From assembly GCA_947311455.1 (NCBI GenBank), contig CAMZKY010000157.1, forward strand, positions 1 to 5,319: DNA of 5,319 bases. The letters run 5' to 3'. Positions 1 to 4,690 of the stretch are shown here, piece after piece; the first letter of the stretch is position 1; each line of letters starts with the position of its first letter. The DNA is from an uncultured Marinosulfonomonas sp. Its GTDB lineage: Bacteria; Pseudomonadota; Alphaproteobacteria; Rhodobacterales; Rhodobacteraceae. Position numbers and translations under genes: made by a program. The notes beneath the pieces were generated by a model. It saw only the letters and a program-made list of their open reading frames with translations. It was not told the origin of the DNA and did no database searches.

Positions 1-141
1 AATACCGCCCTCATCATTGAGTTCCTGCATGGAAATACCGGCCATGTAACTAAAGTAAAATGGCACCATCGGCAGGACGCAAGGCGAGAAAAAGGCAATA
101 AGCCCCTGTATCACTGCGGCACTATAAGTTACGTCTAGCAT
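1..141 (-). CDS. soxV: CcdA/DsbD-type thiol-disulfide transporter, SoxV-like (N-terminus only, cut by window edge)
   Basis: Only the first 47 residues are in the window; the gene continues past position 1. They form a short N-terminus followed by a hydrophobic first helix carrying FSPCVLPMVPFYFSYMAG (residues 18-35). This is the hallmark first cysteine-proline segment of the CcdA/DsbD membrane family, with the redox cysteine at residue 21. CcdA-type proteins carry electrons from cytoplasmic thioredoxin across the inner membrane to periplasmic thioredoxin-like partners. In sox clusters the member is SoxV, which serves SoxW/SoxS and keeps the SoxYZ carrier active. The ATG start is fixed by a good GGAGG (146-150 on the complement) four bases upstream. 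The gene is divergent from a SoxS-SoxR-SoxT set, which is why I prefer SoxV over a cytochrome c maturation CcdA. The rest of the protein, including the second redox cysteine, cannot be checked. Confidence 0.85.
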   Translation of the reverse strand, partial: MLDVTYSAAVIQGLIAFFSPCVLPMVPFYFSYMAGISMQELNDEGGI

Positions 142-145
142 ATGT

Positions 146-150
146 CCTCC
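146..150 (-). promoter_or_regulatory. Ribosome binding site of the soxV-like gene
   Basis: On the minus strand the sequence reads GGAGG-ACAT-ATG, a strong Shine-Dalgarno four bases before the start codon. It settles the start of a gene that is otherwise truncated by the window edge. Confidence 0.75.
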
Positions 151-175
151 CAAACCTTGCGTTCACCCATGGAAC

Positions 176-195
176 ATATTAGTATATTGTAATAT
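176..195. promoter_or_regulatory. Candidate SoxR operator in the soxV/soxS divergent gap
   Basis: The sequence ATATTAGTATATTGTAATAT is a near-perfect palindrome: 16 of 20 positions are symmetric, with 6-bp perfect arms ATATTA/TAATAT around an 8-base centre. It lies in the 67-bp gap between two divergent starts. Known operators of the SqrR/BigR/SoxR repressors are AT-rich inverted repeats, and the SqrR motif is described as ATTC-N8-GAAT, so the ATTA-N8-TAAT arrangement here has the same spacing. The palindrome also contains the best -10-like stretches for both directions (TAGTAT at 180-185 on plus, with TTGCGT at 157-162 and a 17-base spacer; TATACT or TAATAT on minus). A repressor bound here would shut both promoters. 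Binding by the SoxR encoded at 632-1000 is an inference. Confidence 0.7.
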
Positions 196-208
196 AAGGC
201 AAGGACTC

Positions 209-595
209 ATGATCAACACATTAAAATCGTTACCACTTGTAATTGCAGGCGCAATCCTGTTTTCAACACAGGCGTTTGCCGAGGTTCGTTTGTTGATGAT
301 CGAGCAAAATGGTTGCCCCTATTGCGATAAATGGCATGCCGAAATTGGCGGCATTTATGATAAAACATCCGAAGGCCGCATTGCCCCTTTGCAACTGGCC
401 AATCTATTTGAGCCTTTGCCAACTGGCGTCGAGATCAAAAGCCCAGCTGTTTATACTCCGACATTCATTTTGCTAAACAACGGCAAAGAAGTTGGCCGTG
501 TCGAGGGTTATCCAGGGGATGAATTCTTTTGGTTCCGAATAGACAAGATGATTGCCACCCTACCCGCGGATCTACAAAAAGACCCGCAATCGTAA
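209..595 (+). CDS. soxS: Periplasmic thioredoxin-fold protein, SoxS-like
   Basis: This 128-residue protein starts with an export signal (residues 1-24: Met-Ile-Asn-Thr-Leu-Lys, a hydrophobic core, then AFA before Glu25). After cleavage the mature protein begins almost directly with the thioredoxin beta strand and the redox motif NGCPYCDKW, with active-site cysteines C36 and C39. A cis-proline loop is visible at YTPTF (P84), followed by the usual strand pair FILLNNGKEVGRVEGY and a C-terminal helix. SoxS of Paracoccus is a small periplasmic thioredoxin-like protein that reduces and reactivates SoxYZ, and it is encoded beside SoxR and divergent from soxVW, as here. AAGGA just before the ATG (201-205) supports the start. 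The gap to the repressor gene is 36 bp, so the two are probably co-transcribed. The main alternative is a generic thioredoxin-like protein outside the sox pathway, which the neighbours make unlikely. Confidence 0.82.
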   Translation: MINTLKSLPLVIAGAILFSTQAFAEVRLLMIEQNGCPYCDKWHAEIGGIYDKTSEGRIAPLQLANLFEPLPTGVEIKSPAVYTPTFILLNNGKEVGRVEGYPGDEFFWFRIDKMIATLPADLQKDPQS

Positions 596-631
596 AGAAT
601 AACGCGCGTAAATCACGTAAGGAGAGTTTCA

Positions 632-1000
632 ATGGATGCAGTACTCACAGGCCCGATGGCATTTGGCGCCCAAGAAACCGCAAAAACCACCGAAGATACT
701 GTAATTGCAAATGAACTGATCGGCAGCGCCGGTGAGGCCTCAACCTTTCTTAAGGCGTTGGGCCACGAAGGCCGCTTGATGATCTTGTGCCACCTCAGCT
801 CGGGCGAGAAAACCGTTTCTGAACTGGAAAAATTGTTGTCGTCGCGTCAGGCCTCGGTCAGTCAACAGCTTGCACGTTTGCGTTTAGAGGGCTTGGTTAA
901 TTACCGCCGAGATGGTAAAACCATCTATTATACTCTGGGCGATAAAAAAGCGATCCAGGCGATTGAGCTGGTTTACGAAATGTTCTGCAAGAACAAATAA
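632..1000 (+). CDS. soxR: ArsR-family persulfide-sensing repressor, SoxR/SqrR/BigR type
   Basis: The protein has 122 residues. A winged helix-turn-helix of the ArsR family spans about residues 33-105: LKALGHEGRLMILCHL (helices before the HTH), SELEKLL, recognition helix SRQASVSQQLARLRLEGLV (71-89), and the wing YRRDGKTIYYTL. It has only two cysteines, C53 in ILCHL and C119 near the C-terminus, 66 residues apart. SqrR (C41/C107) and BigR (C42/C108) have the same 66-residue spacing; in them sulfane sulfur links the pair through a polysulfide bridge and releases DNA. The metal-binding ELCVCDL motif of arsenic or cadmium sensors is absent. The first 25 or so residues are a low-conservation extension. 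The start is supported by AAGGAG at 619-624. In other alphaproteobacteria SoxR represses the sox operons; the likely operator is the palindrome at 176-195, which would make it self-regulated. Confidence is high for the family and good for the SoxR role. Confidence 0.9.
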   Translation: MDAVLTGPMAFGAQETAKTTEDTVIANELIGSAGEASTFLKALGHEGRLMILCHLSSGEKTVSELEKLLSSRQASVSQQLARLRLEGLVNYRRDGKTIYYTLGDKKAIQAIELVYEMFCKNK

Positions 1001-1045
1001 CCACATTTCAACAGCGCCGGACGTTCACAACAGGAAAGGTCTGGT

Positions 1046-2089
1046 ATGCTGTCTTTTGGTGCACTTGCTGCTATTGCCGGTCTTGGTGGCGGAATTATTC
1101 TGGGCCTTGCCGGGCGCATGGGGCATTTTTGTAGTATCCGCGCCCTTGAACTGGCCATTTACGGCGACGATCAAACCCGCTTGCGCATGTGGGGTATCGC
1201 TCTTGGCGTGGCAATCATCGGTGTCTATGGCCTGAATTCTGCCGGCGAAATTGACCTTGCGGATTCCTTTTATCATCAAACCGTCTGGAACCCGTGGGCC
1301 AGTATCTTTGGCGGTCTGGTTTTTGGTTACGGCATGGCGATGGCCGGAAATTGCGGCTATAGCGCCCTTACCCGATTTGGCGGCGGCGATCTGCGCTCAT
1401 TGGTGGTGCTGGTGGTGATTGCGATTTTCAGTTTCGTCACCCTGAACGGCCCCCTTGCAGCGCCGCGCCTTTGGTTATTGCCCGAACAACCCAAACATGA
1501 AGGCCTGAATTCTATCGCCTACACATTAGGCGATACCTTGGGCCTTGCCCCATTCCCCATTGCCTTTACCATTGCCACGGTTTTGATCCTGTGGGCGATT
1601 TCTTATGAAAAACTGCGCCATGACAAGGAACATATTCTTTGGGCTTGCGCCGTTGGCTTTGCGATTGTCATCGGCTTTTGGGGCACGGCAATTGTGCGCG
1701 ACGTTAGCTTTGGGGAAATCTCGGTCGAAAGCTATACCTTCACCGCCCCCCTTGGCCGCACGCTTTTGTATATGATGACATCCTCCGCCGGCGGTGTCAG
1801 CTTTTCTGTGGGTGCGGTATCTGGCGTTGTCATTGGCTCGGCCATCGGCTCGGCGATCAAGGGTGATTTCCAATGGGAAGCCTGTGACGACCCGCGCGAA
1901 TTGGGCCGCCAAGTGGGCGGCGCAGCGCTCATGGGCATTGGCGGGGTGATTGCCATTGGCTGTTCCGTTGGCCAAGGCCTATCCGCCTTTGCCACATTGG
2001 CCTATTCCGGCCCCGTAACCCTGACTGCAATTGCGGCAGGCGGTATTGTTGGCTTGCGCCAGTTACTGCACGGATTTGAACCGGATTAA
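1046..2089 (+). CDS. soxT: YeeE/YedE-family sulfur-compound permease, SoxT-like
   Basis: This 347-residue inner-membrane protein has roughly eight to nine hydrophobic segments. It carries the three signature cysteine motifs of the YeeE/YedE (TsuA) family: GRMGHFCSIRA (C29), MAGNCGYSALTRFGGG (C103) and IGCSVGQGLSA (C306), with the usual DDPRE.....GAALMGIGG lead-in to the last. In thiosulfate transporters of this family such cysteines pass the substrate through the membrane. SoxT is the name for the member encoded next to soxSR; its substrate is thought to be thiosulfate or another sulfur compound, or a sulfur signal for SoxR. Two further cysteines, C201 and C280, are not part of the standard triad as I know it. 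AGGAAAGG (1032-1039) supports the ATG. The gene follows soxR by 45 bp on the same strand and probably ends the soxSRT transcript. The length is normal for a full two-repeat YeeE/YedE protein, so both halves are present. Confidence 0.85.
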   Translation: MLSFGALAAIAGLGGGIILGLAGRMGHFCSIRALELAIYGDDQTRLRMWGIALGVAIIGVYGLNSAGEIDLADSFYHQTVWNPWASIFGGLVFGYGMAMAGNCGYSALTRFGGGDLRSLVVLVVIAIFSFVTLNGPLAAPRLWLLPEQPKHEGLNSIAYTLGDTLGLAPFPIAFTIATVLILWAISYEKLRHDKEHILWACAVGFAIVIGFWGTAIVRDVSFGEISVESYTFTAPLGRTLLYMMTSSAGGVSFSVGAVSGVVIGSAIGSAIKGDFQWEACDDPRELGRQVGGAALMGIGGVIAIGCSVGQGLSAFATLAYSGPVTLTAIAAGGIVGLRQLLHGFEPD

Positions 2090-2385
2090 TCAAAAATTGA
2101 CGATTTTATCTGGTGCCTTAACGTCTTTACCCCGATCACCAAAACCACCTCGGCCGCGCCGCCCCTCGGGATTGCCTTTTGTTTAACAGCCCCGGTAACG
2201 CCATAGTCGGGCACCTACACGATCCAACAGGGCAGAACGTGATGCTGCATGGCAAGGCACCGCAATAACACACAATGCGGGATCATCCGCTCTTGTTTCT
2301 AAAACGTTATGAATTCATTTGATAAACAACGGCACCATTATTGCACTACCGTTTTATACTTTCGTCAAGCGTGAACAAATCACAT
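2090..2385. other. Intergenic region between convergent genes, no gene recognised
   Basis: This 296-bp stretch separates soxT (plus) from the decarboxylase (minus). I find no open frame with a convincing ribosome binding site, no RNA gene and no terminator with a T tract for either gene. Small items visible: the palindrome ATGAATTCAT at 2309-2318, a 5-bp hairpin CCGCA/TGCGG around 2261-2280, and an 8-base inverted pair GGTGCCTT (2112-2119) / AAGGCACC (2254-2261). None is strong. A 42-codon GTG-initiated frame on the minus strand (2086-2214) is described among the rejected items. Confidence 0.6.
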
Positions 2386-3522
2386 TCAGCCCTGTTGAAC
2401 CGTCACCATATCTGTAACGCCATACCCGTTAAATCGCGTTACTGTTGCATGGGCATAAGCCCCCATACCAGAAAACAGCACATAATCGCCCTCGCTCAAA
2501 TCATCAGGCAACATCACGGGCGCGGGCAATGTATCAAGGGAATCACAGGTTGGGCCAAACGCCTTGCGCGGCTGCAGCCCGTCGGTTTTTATCGCGCCAT
2601 TATCGCCCATCACCCGCACACGATCCACCGTTCCCATTGATGGGCTTTCGCCAAACCCGCCATAAATGCCATCGTTTAAAAACACGCTCCCGTCATCGCG
2701 AACCGCCTTAACACGCGTGGCCAAAACAAAGGCGTCGGCCACCAAAGCACGCCCCGGCTCACACACCAGTTTCGGCGCAGCTTTTCCAAATGCTGATTGA
2801 ACCGCTGTTTCAATGGCCGTAAATATCGGCACAAGATCCGGCGCGGTTTGGCCGCGGTGCGCAGCATATCCACCACCCGTGTTCAACCGCGCCAATCGCA
2901 CACCTGCCCGCACCGCAACATCGGCACAAACCGAAATATAACTGACCCACGCCTGCGGATCAGCGCATTGTGTGCCGGGATGAAACGTGATCGACGGGTT
3001 AAACCCCAGTGCCGAAATCCGTTGCAACAATTCAACAACCCTCTCCGGCCCCGCACCAAACTTATCACCAAAATCATATTTCGCCCCCGCCACAGGAAGC
3101 GCAAGACGCGCGGTAATTTCCACACCATTTGCAGGCACAATCGCCGCGATTTTTTCAAGCTCCGACACAGAATCCACTGAATAGGACACTACACCAAAAT
3201 CCATCGCGGCCCTGATTTCAGCGGGAGAGCGCACCGGATTATTATAGTGCAAAACAGCGCCTTTAAACACACCGCGCACCCGCGCCATTTCGGCCACCGA
3301 AGCCACATCAAACGCGCCAACCCCAACCGCTACCAGATTTTCGATCACCTCGGGCGCATCATTGGCCTTAACAGCATAACTCACCAAACCGGGATAGTTT
3401 TGCAAAAACAGATCCGCACTTTTCTTTAGGTTCTCGGGGATGAAAAAGAACATCGGATGGTCGGGCTGTTCGTGGTGAAGATAGGTTTGTGGGGTCGCCC
3501 AAATAGCTGGCGTGATGCTCAT
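2386..3522 (-). CDS. Fold-III PLP-dependent decarboxylase, ornithine (or lysine/diaminopimelate) decarboxylase type
   Basis: The 378-residue protein has the alanine-racemase-like TIM barrel followed by the beta domain of the eukaryotic-type ornithine decarboxylases. Visible landmarks are: PLP lysine K52 in YAVKAN; H181 in FHPGTQC, stacking on PLP; glycine loop NTGGGY (214-219); EPGR phosphate-binding arginine (255-258); NDGIYGGF (283-290), with the diamine-binding Asp D284; FGPTCDSLD (322-330), with the cross-subunit catalytic Cys C326 and Asp D327; and MGAYAHA with Y356 near the C-terminus. These favour L-ornithine to putrescine + CO2 in polyamine synthesis. The CDS/D and NDG residues argue against meso-diaminopimelate decarboxylase (LysA) and carboxynorspermidine decarboxylase; lysine as a second substrate cannot be excluded. 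The active enzyme is a cytoplasmic dimer. AAGGA at 3530-3534 (complement), seven bases before the ATG, fixes the start. The divergent Lrp/AsnC gene is a likely regulator. Confidence 0.88.
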   Translation of the reverse strand: MSITPAIWATPQTYLHHEQPDHPMFFFIPENLKKSADLFLQNYPGLVSYAVKANDAPEVIENLVAVGVGAFDVASVAEMARVRGVFKGAVLHYNNPVRSPAEIRAAMDFGVVSYSVDSVSELEKIAAIVPANGVEITARLALPVAGAKYDFGDKFGAGPERVVELLQRISALGFNPSITFHPGTQCADPQAWVSYISVCADVAVRAGVRLARLNTGGGYAAHRGQTAPDLVPIFTAIETAVQSAFGKAAPKLVCEPGRALVADAFVLATRVKAVRDDGSVFLNDGIYGGFGESPSMGTVDRVRVMGDNGAIKTDGLQPRKAFGPTCDSLDTLPAPVMLPDDLSEGDYVLFSGMGAYAHATVTRFNGYGVTDMVTVQQG

Positions 3523-3580
3523 ATCGGTATCCTTGTCCTGTTTGCCCCCTCATGGTGCGTGCTTGAATGGCCATTATCAC

Positions 3581-3609
3581 TTGTTTATATAGTCATTTAC
3601 TCGTATTAT
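3581..3609 (+). promoter_or_regulatory. Predicted sigma-70-type promoter of the Lrp/AsnC gene
   Basis: TTGTTT (3581-3586) and TATTAT (3604-3609) are separated by 17 bases and lie ahead of the regulator start at 3638. The -10 matches consensus at five of six positions, while the -35 matches only in TTG. The predicted transcription start is near 3616, inside the inverted repeat at 3608-3628. A matching minus-strand promoter for the decarboxylase is less clear; GATAAT on the complement of 3572-3577 is a candidate -10 without a good -35. Confidence 0.45.
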
Positions 3610-3628
3610 TTCGTCATATTTACGAAAT
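3608..3628. promoter_or_regulatory. Inverted repeat, candidate Lrp/AsnC operator
   Basis: Perfect 7-bp arms ATTTCGT (3608-3614) and ACGAAAT (3622-3628) flank a 7-base centre in the gap between the divergent decarboxylase and Lrp/AsnC genes. The repeat overlaps the predicted -10 and transcription start of the regulator, as expected for autorepression. A further ACGAAAT occurs at 3642-3648, exactly 20 bp (two helical turns) after the second arm and inside codons 2-4 of the regulator. Lrp-family proteins typically bind several phased sites as octamers, so this phased set fits. The assignment to the neighbouring regulator is an inference. Confidence 0.6.
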
Positions 3629-3637
3629 GAAAGCCAT

Positions 3638-4069
3638 ATGGACGAAATAGACCAATCTCTTGTCACGCTTCTTGCCCAAAATGCCCGCACACCCGTTGCG
3701 ACATTGGCGCGAAAACTGAATGTGGCCCGCACCACTATTCAGGCCCGCCTTGAACGGCTGGAACGCAACGGCACCATCACGGGTTATACGGTGAAACTTA
3801 ACGACACCGTGCGCCAAAATCATATTCGCGCCACGGTTTTGTTGCAGATCGAGCCACGCGCCGCCCCTGCTGTAACCCAACGCCTGAAAACATATCCTCA
3901 GGTCGAGGTGGCCCATTCCACATCTGGCCGCTTTGATATGATCCTGCGTGTGGTTTGCCCCAGCACCAAAAATCTGGACGAAATCCTTGATACCATCGGG
4001 GCCATCAAAGGCGTTGTGCGTTCCGAAAGCCTGATTCAGCTGGCCACAAAAATTGATCGGGCCATTTAA
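3638..4069 (+). CDS. Lrp/AsnC-family transcriptional regulator
   Basis: At 143 residues it is close to the usual family length of about 150. The N-terminal helix-turn-helix reads MDEIDQSLVTLLAQNARTP, LARKLNVARTTIQARLERLERNGTITGY (residues 1-50), the classic Lrp/AsnC pattern in which the recognition helix is around VARTTIQARLERL. The C-terminal RAM/ACT-like domain (about 63-143) has the typical STSGRFDMILRVVCPS segment (94-109), which contributes to ligand binding and oligomer contacts, and ends with SESLIQLATKI. Members sense amino acids or their products. Its divergent neighbour is an ornithine-type decarboxylase, so a basic amino acid such as ornithine, lysine or arginine is the simplest effector guess. 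The ATG at 3638 has only a weak upstream purine stretch (GAAAG, 3630-3633 region), suggesting modest translation, but the protein N-terminus aligns with the family from Met1. The stop is followed closely by the palindrome TTTACGTAAA (4072-4081). Confidence 0.93.
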   Translation: MDEIDQSLVTLLAQNARTPVATLARKLNVARTTIQARLERLERNGTITGYTVKLNDTVRQNHIRATVLLQIEPRAAPAVTQRLKTYPQVEVAHSTSGRFDMILRVVCPSTKNLDEILDTIGAIKGVVRSESLIQLATKIDRAI

Positions 4070-4145
4070 TTTTTACGTAAACTATTGAATAGATTACACT
4101 TTTAAAAAAATTCGATTTCTTAGGGATTAAATCAGCCCCCCGCGC

Positions 4146-4156
4146 TGTGTCTATTA
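4146..4156 (+). promoter_or_regulatory. Motif TGTGTCTATTA upstream of the exported-protein gene
   Basis: This 11-mer ends 44 bases before the ATG at 4201 and recurs with one change (TGTGTCCATTA) at 4625-4635, ahead of the ECF sigma gene. GTC-containing -10 elements are common for ECF sigma factors, so it could be a shared -10 region. I do not see a clearly shared -35 at the proper distance. It also overlaps TATTAT (4152-4157), which could serve as an ordinary -10. Confidence 0.3.
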
Positions 4157-4186
4157 TATGCCGACCACAGATCGGCCTTATAAACC

Positions 4187-4192
4187 TAAGGA
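4187..4192 (+). promoter_or_regulatory. Ribosome binding site that sets the start of the exported protein
   Basis: TAAGGA lies eight bases before the ATG at 4201. The longer in-frame start at 4147 would put 18 residues ahead of the signal peptide and has no such site, so 4201 is chosen. Confidence 0.8.
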
Positions 4193-4200
4193 ATATCAAA

Positions 4201-4590
4201 ATGAAAAAACTTCTTTCTGCTGCCGCGATTGTCGCGCTTTCAACTGGCACCCTGTTTGCCGCCGCGCACGCCCCTGCTGCCAACATCCACACAATGGAAG
4301 TTGGCGGATCAATGATCTATACCGACGCCAAAGGCATGACCCTTTACACATTCGACAAAGACAAAACCGGCGTGTCCAACTGTAACGATGGCTGCGCGGT
4401 AAAATGGCCTCCGCTGATGGCCAATGCCAAAGCAATGGGTAACGATGATTTTTCCGTCATCACCCGCGCGGATGGATCCCGTCAATGGGCCTATAAAGGC
4501 ATGGCGCTTTACACCTGGTTCAAAGACAAAGCCGCTGGCGACATAACAGGTGACGGCGTCAAAGGTGTTTGGCACGTCGCCAAGCCATAA
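4201..4590 (+). CDS. Exported YxFxxD-repeat protein (Lipoprotein_15 / COG4315 family)
   Basis: This 129-residue protein begins with a clear signal peptide (MKKLLSAAAIVALSTGTLFA, cleavage probably after AAAHA, residue 24). The mature part holds two repeats of the Lipoprotein_15 family. The first is SMIYTDAKGMTLYTFDKD (38-54), followed by C61-x3-C65 and KWPPL. The second is WAYKGMALYTWFKD (97-109), followed by GVKGVWHVAKP. The family is named for predicted lipoproteins, yet this signal peptide has no lipobox cysteine, so the protein should be soluble in the periplasm or secreted. The two cysteines may form a disulfide. The biochemical function of the family is unknown, and I do not assign one. 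It sits upstream of an ECF sigma/anti-sigma pair on the same strand, separated by 100 bp of structured DNA, which suggests it belongs to or is controlled by that envelope-sensing system. A 5-bp hairpin GCCGA/TCGGC (4160-4176) lies in its leader. Confidence 0.85.
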   Translation: MKKLLSAAAIVALSTGTLFAAAHAPAANIHTMEVGGSMIYTDAKGMTLYTFDKDKTGVSNCNDGCAVKWPPLMANAKAMGNDDFSVITRADGSRQWAYKGMALYTWFKDKAAGDITGDGVKGVWHVAKP

Positions 4591-4593
4591 GTC

Positions 4594-4605
4594 AGGCAAT
4601 TGCCT
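4594..4605. repeat. Perfect 12-bp palindrome after the exported-protein gene
   Basis: AGGCAATTGCCT is fully self-complementary and begins three bases after the stop codon at 4588-4590. It has no loop, so it fits a protein-binding site better than an RNA hairpin. No known operator is recognised. Confidence 0.5.
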
Positions 4606-4616
4606 ATGCTTGCCAA

Positions 4617-4639
4617 ACCTTGAATGTGTCCATTAAGGT
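4617..4639 (+). repeat. Hairpin-forming inverted repeat (7-bp stem)
   Basis: ACCTTGA (4617-4623) can pair with TTAAGGT (4633-4639), six Watson-Crick pairs and one G-U, around a 9-base loop. It contains the motif TGTGTCCATTA (4625-4635), also seen upstream of the exported-protein gene. No T tract follows, so I do not call it a terminator. Confidence 0.4.
4625..4635 (+). promoter_or_regulatory. Motif TGTGTCCATTA upstream of the ECF sigma gene
   Basis: It matches TGTGTCTATTA (4146-4156) at ten of eleven bases and ends 55 bases before the sigma-factor ATG. It is proposed as a possible element of a promoter shared by the two transcription units; no matching -35 element was seen. Confidence 0.3.
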
Positions 4640-4644
4640 AAGGC

Positions 4645-4673
4645 TGGGCGGGTCTGGTTTTCAGGCCCGCCCA
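4645..4673 (+). terminator. GC-rich hairpin between exported-protein and sigma genes (terminator or attenuator-like)
   Basis: TGGGCGGG (4645-4652) pairs perfectly with CCCGCCCA (4666-4673). A T-G wobble and an inner CTG/CAG extend the stem to 12 pairs with a GTTTT loop. The stem is as strong as an intrinsic terminator, but it is followed by AATAATTG rather than a run of T, so termination may be partial. It ends 17 bases before the sigma-factor ATG and 9 bases before its Shine-Dalgarno. It could lower sigma expression relative to the exported protein, or protect the 3' end of the upstream message. Confidence 0.55.
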
Positions 4674-4682
4674 AATAATTGC

Positions 4683-4686
4683 GGAG
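4683..4686 (+). promoter_or_regulatory. Ribosome binding site that sets the ECF sigma start
   Basis: GGAG four bases before ATG 4691 supports that start over the in-frame TTG at 4679. The TTG has no such site and would overlap the foot of the hairpin region. The spacing is on the short side. Confidence 0.6.
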
Positions 4687-4690
4687 CAAT

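Noticed and set aside
2086..2214. A 42-codon minus-strand frame starting with GTG, reading VPDYGVTGAVKQ... and ending in SSIFD, overlapping the soxT stop by four bases
   Set aside because: No good ribosome binding site, a TAG stop immediately upstream, no recognised family, and short enough to arise by chance. It is the most protein-like stretch in the 296-bp gap and would deserve a homology search.
2261..2280. CCGCA/TGCGG hairpin as terminator of the decarboxylase gene
   Set aside because: Only a 5-bp stem with an 11-base loop, no T tract on either strand, and more than 100 bases from the stop codon.
2309..2318. Palindrome ATGAATTCAT as a regulatory site
   Set aside because: It lies between convergent gene ends with no promoter nearby; a 10-bp AT-rich palindrome is expected by chance.
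2797..3180. Long plus-strand open frames across the decarboxylase region
   Set aside because: They are arginine- and histidine-rich antisense shadows of the well-supported minus-strand gene, with no ribosome binding sites or domains.
3627..3650. Seven-codon out-of-frame ORF (ATG AAA GCC ... TAG) overlapping the Lrp/AsnC start, a possible leader peptide
   Set aside because: No Shine-Dalgarno before it, and its composition shows no run of regulatory codons. The bases are better explained by the inverted repeat.
4072..4081. Palindrome TTTACGTAAA just after the Lrp/AsnC stop as terminator
   Set aside because: Self-complementary without a loop, AT-rich, and not followed by a T run. It resembles the TTTACG of the upstream operator, but the match is too short to build on.
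4147..4200. Longer N-terminus for the exported protein starting at 4147
   Set aside because: It would bury the signal peptide behind 18 residues and lacks a ribosome binding site, while ATG 4201 has TAAGGA at ideal distance.
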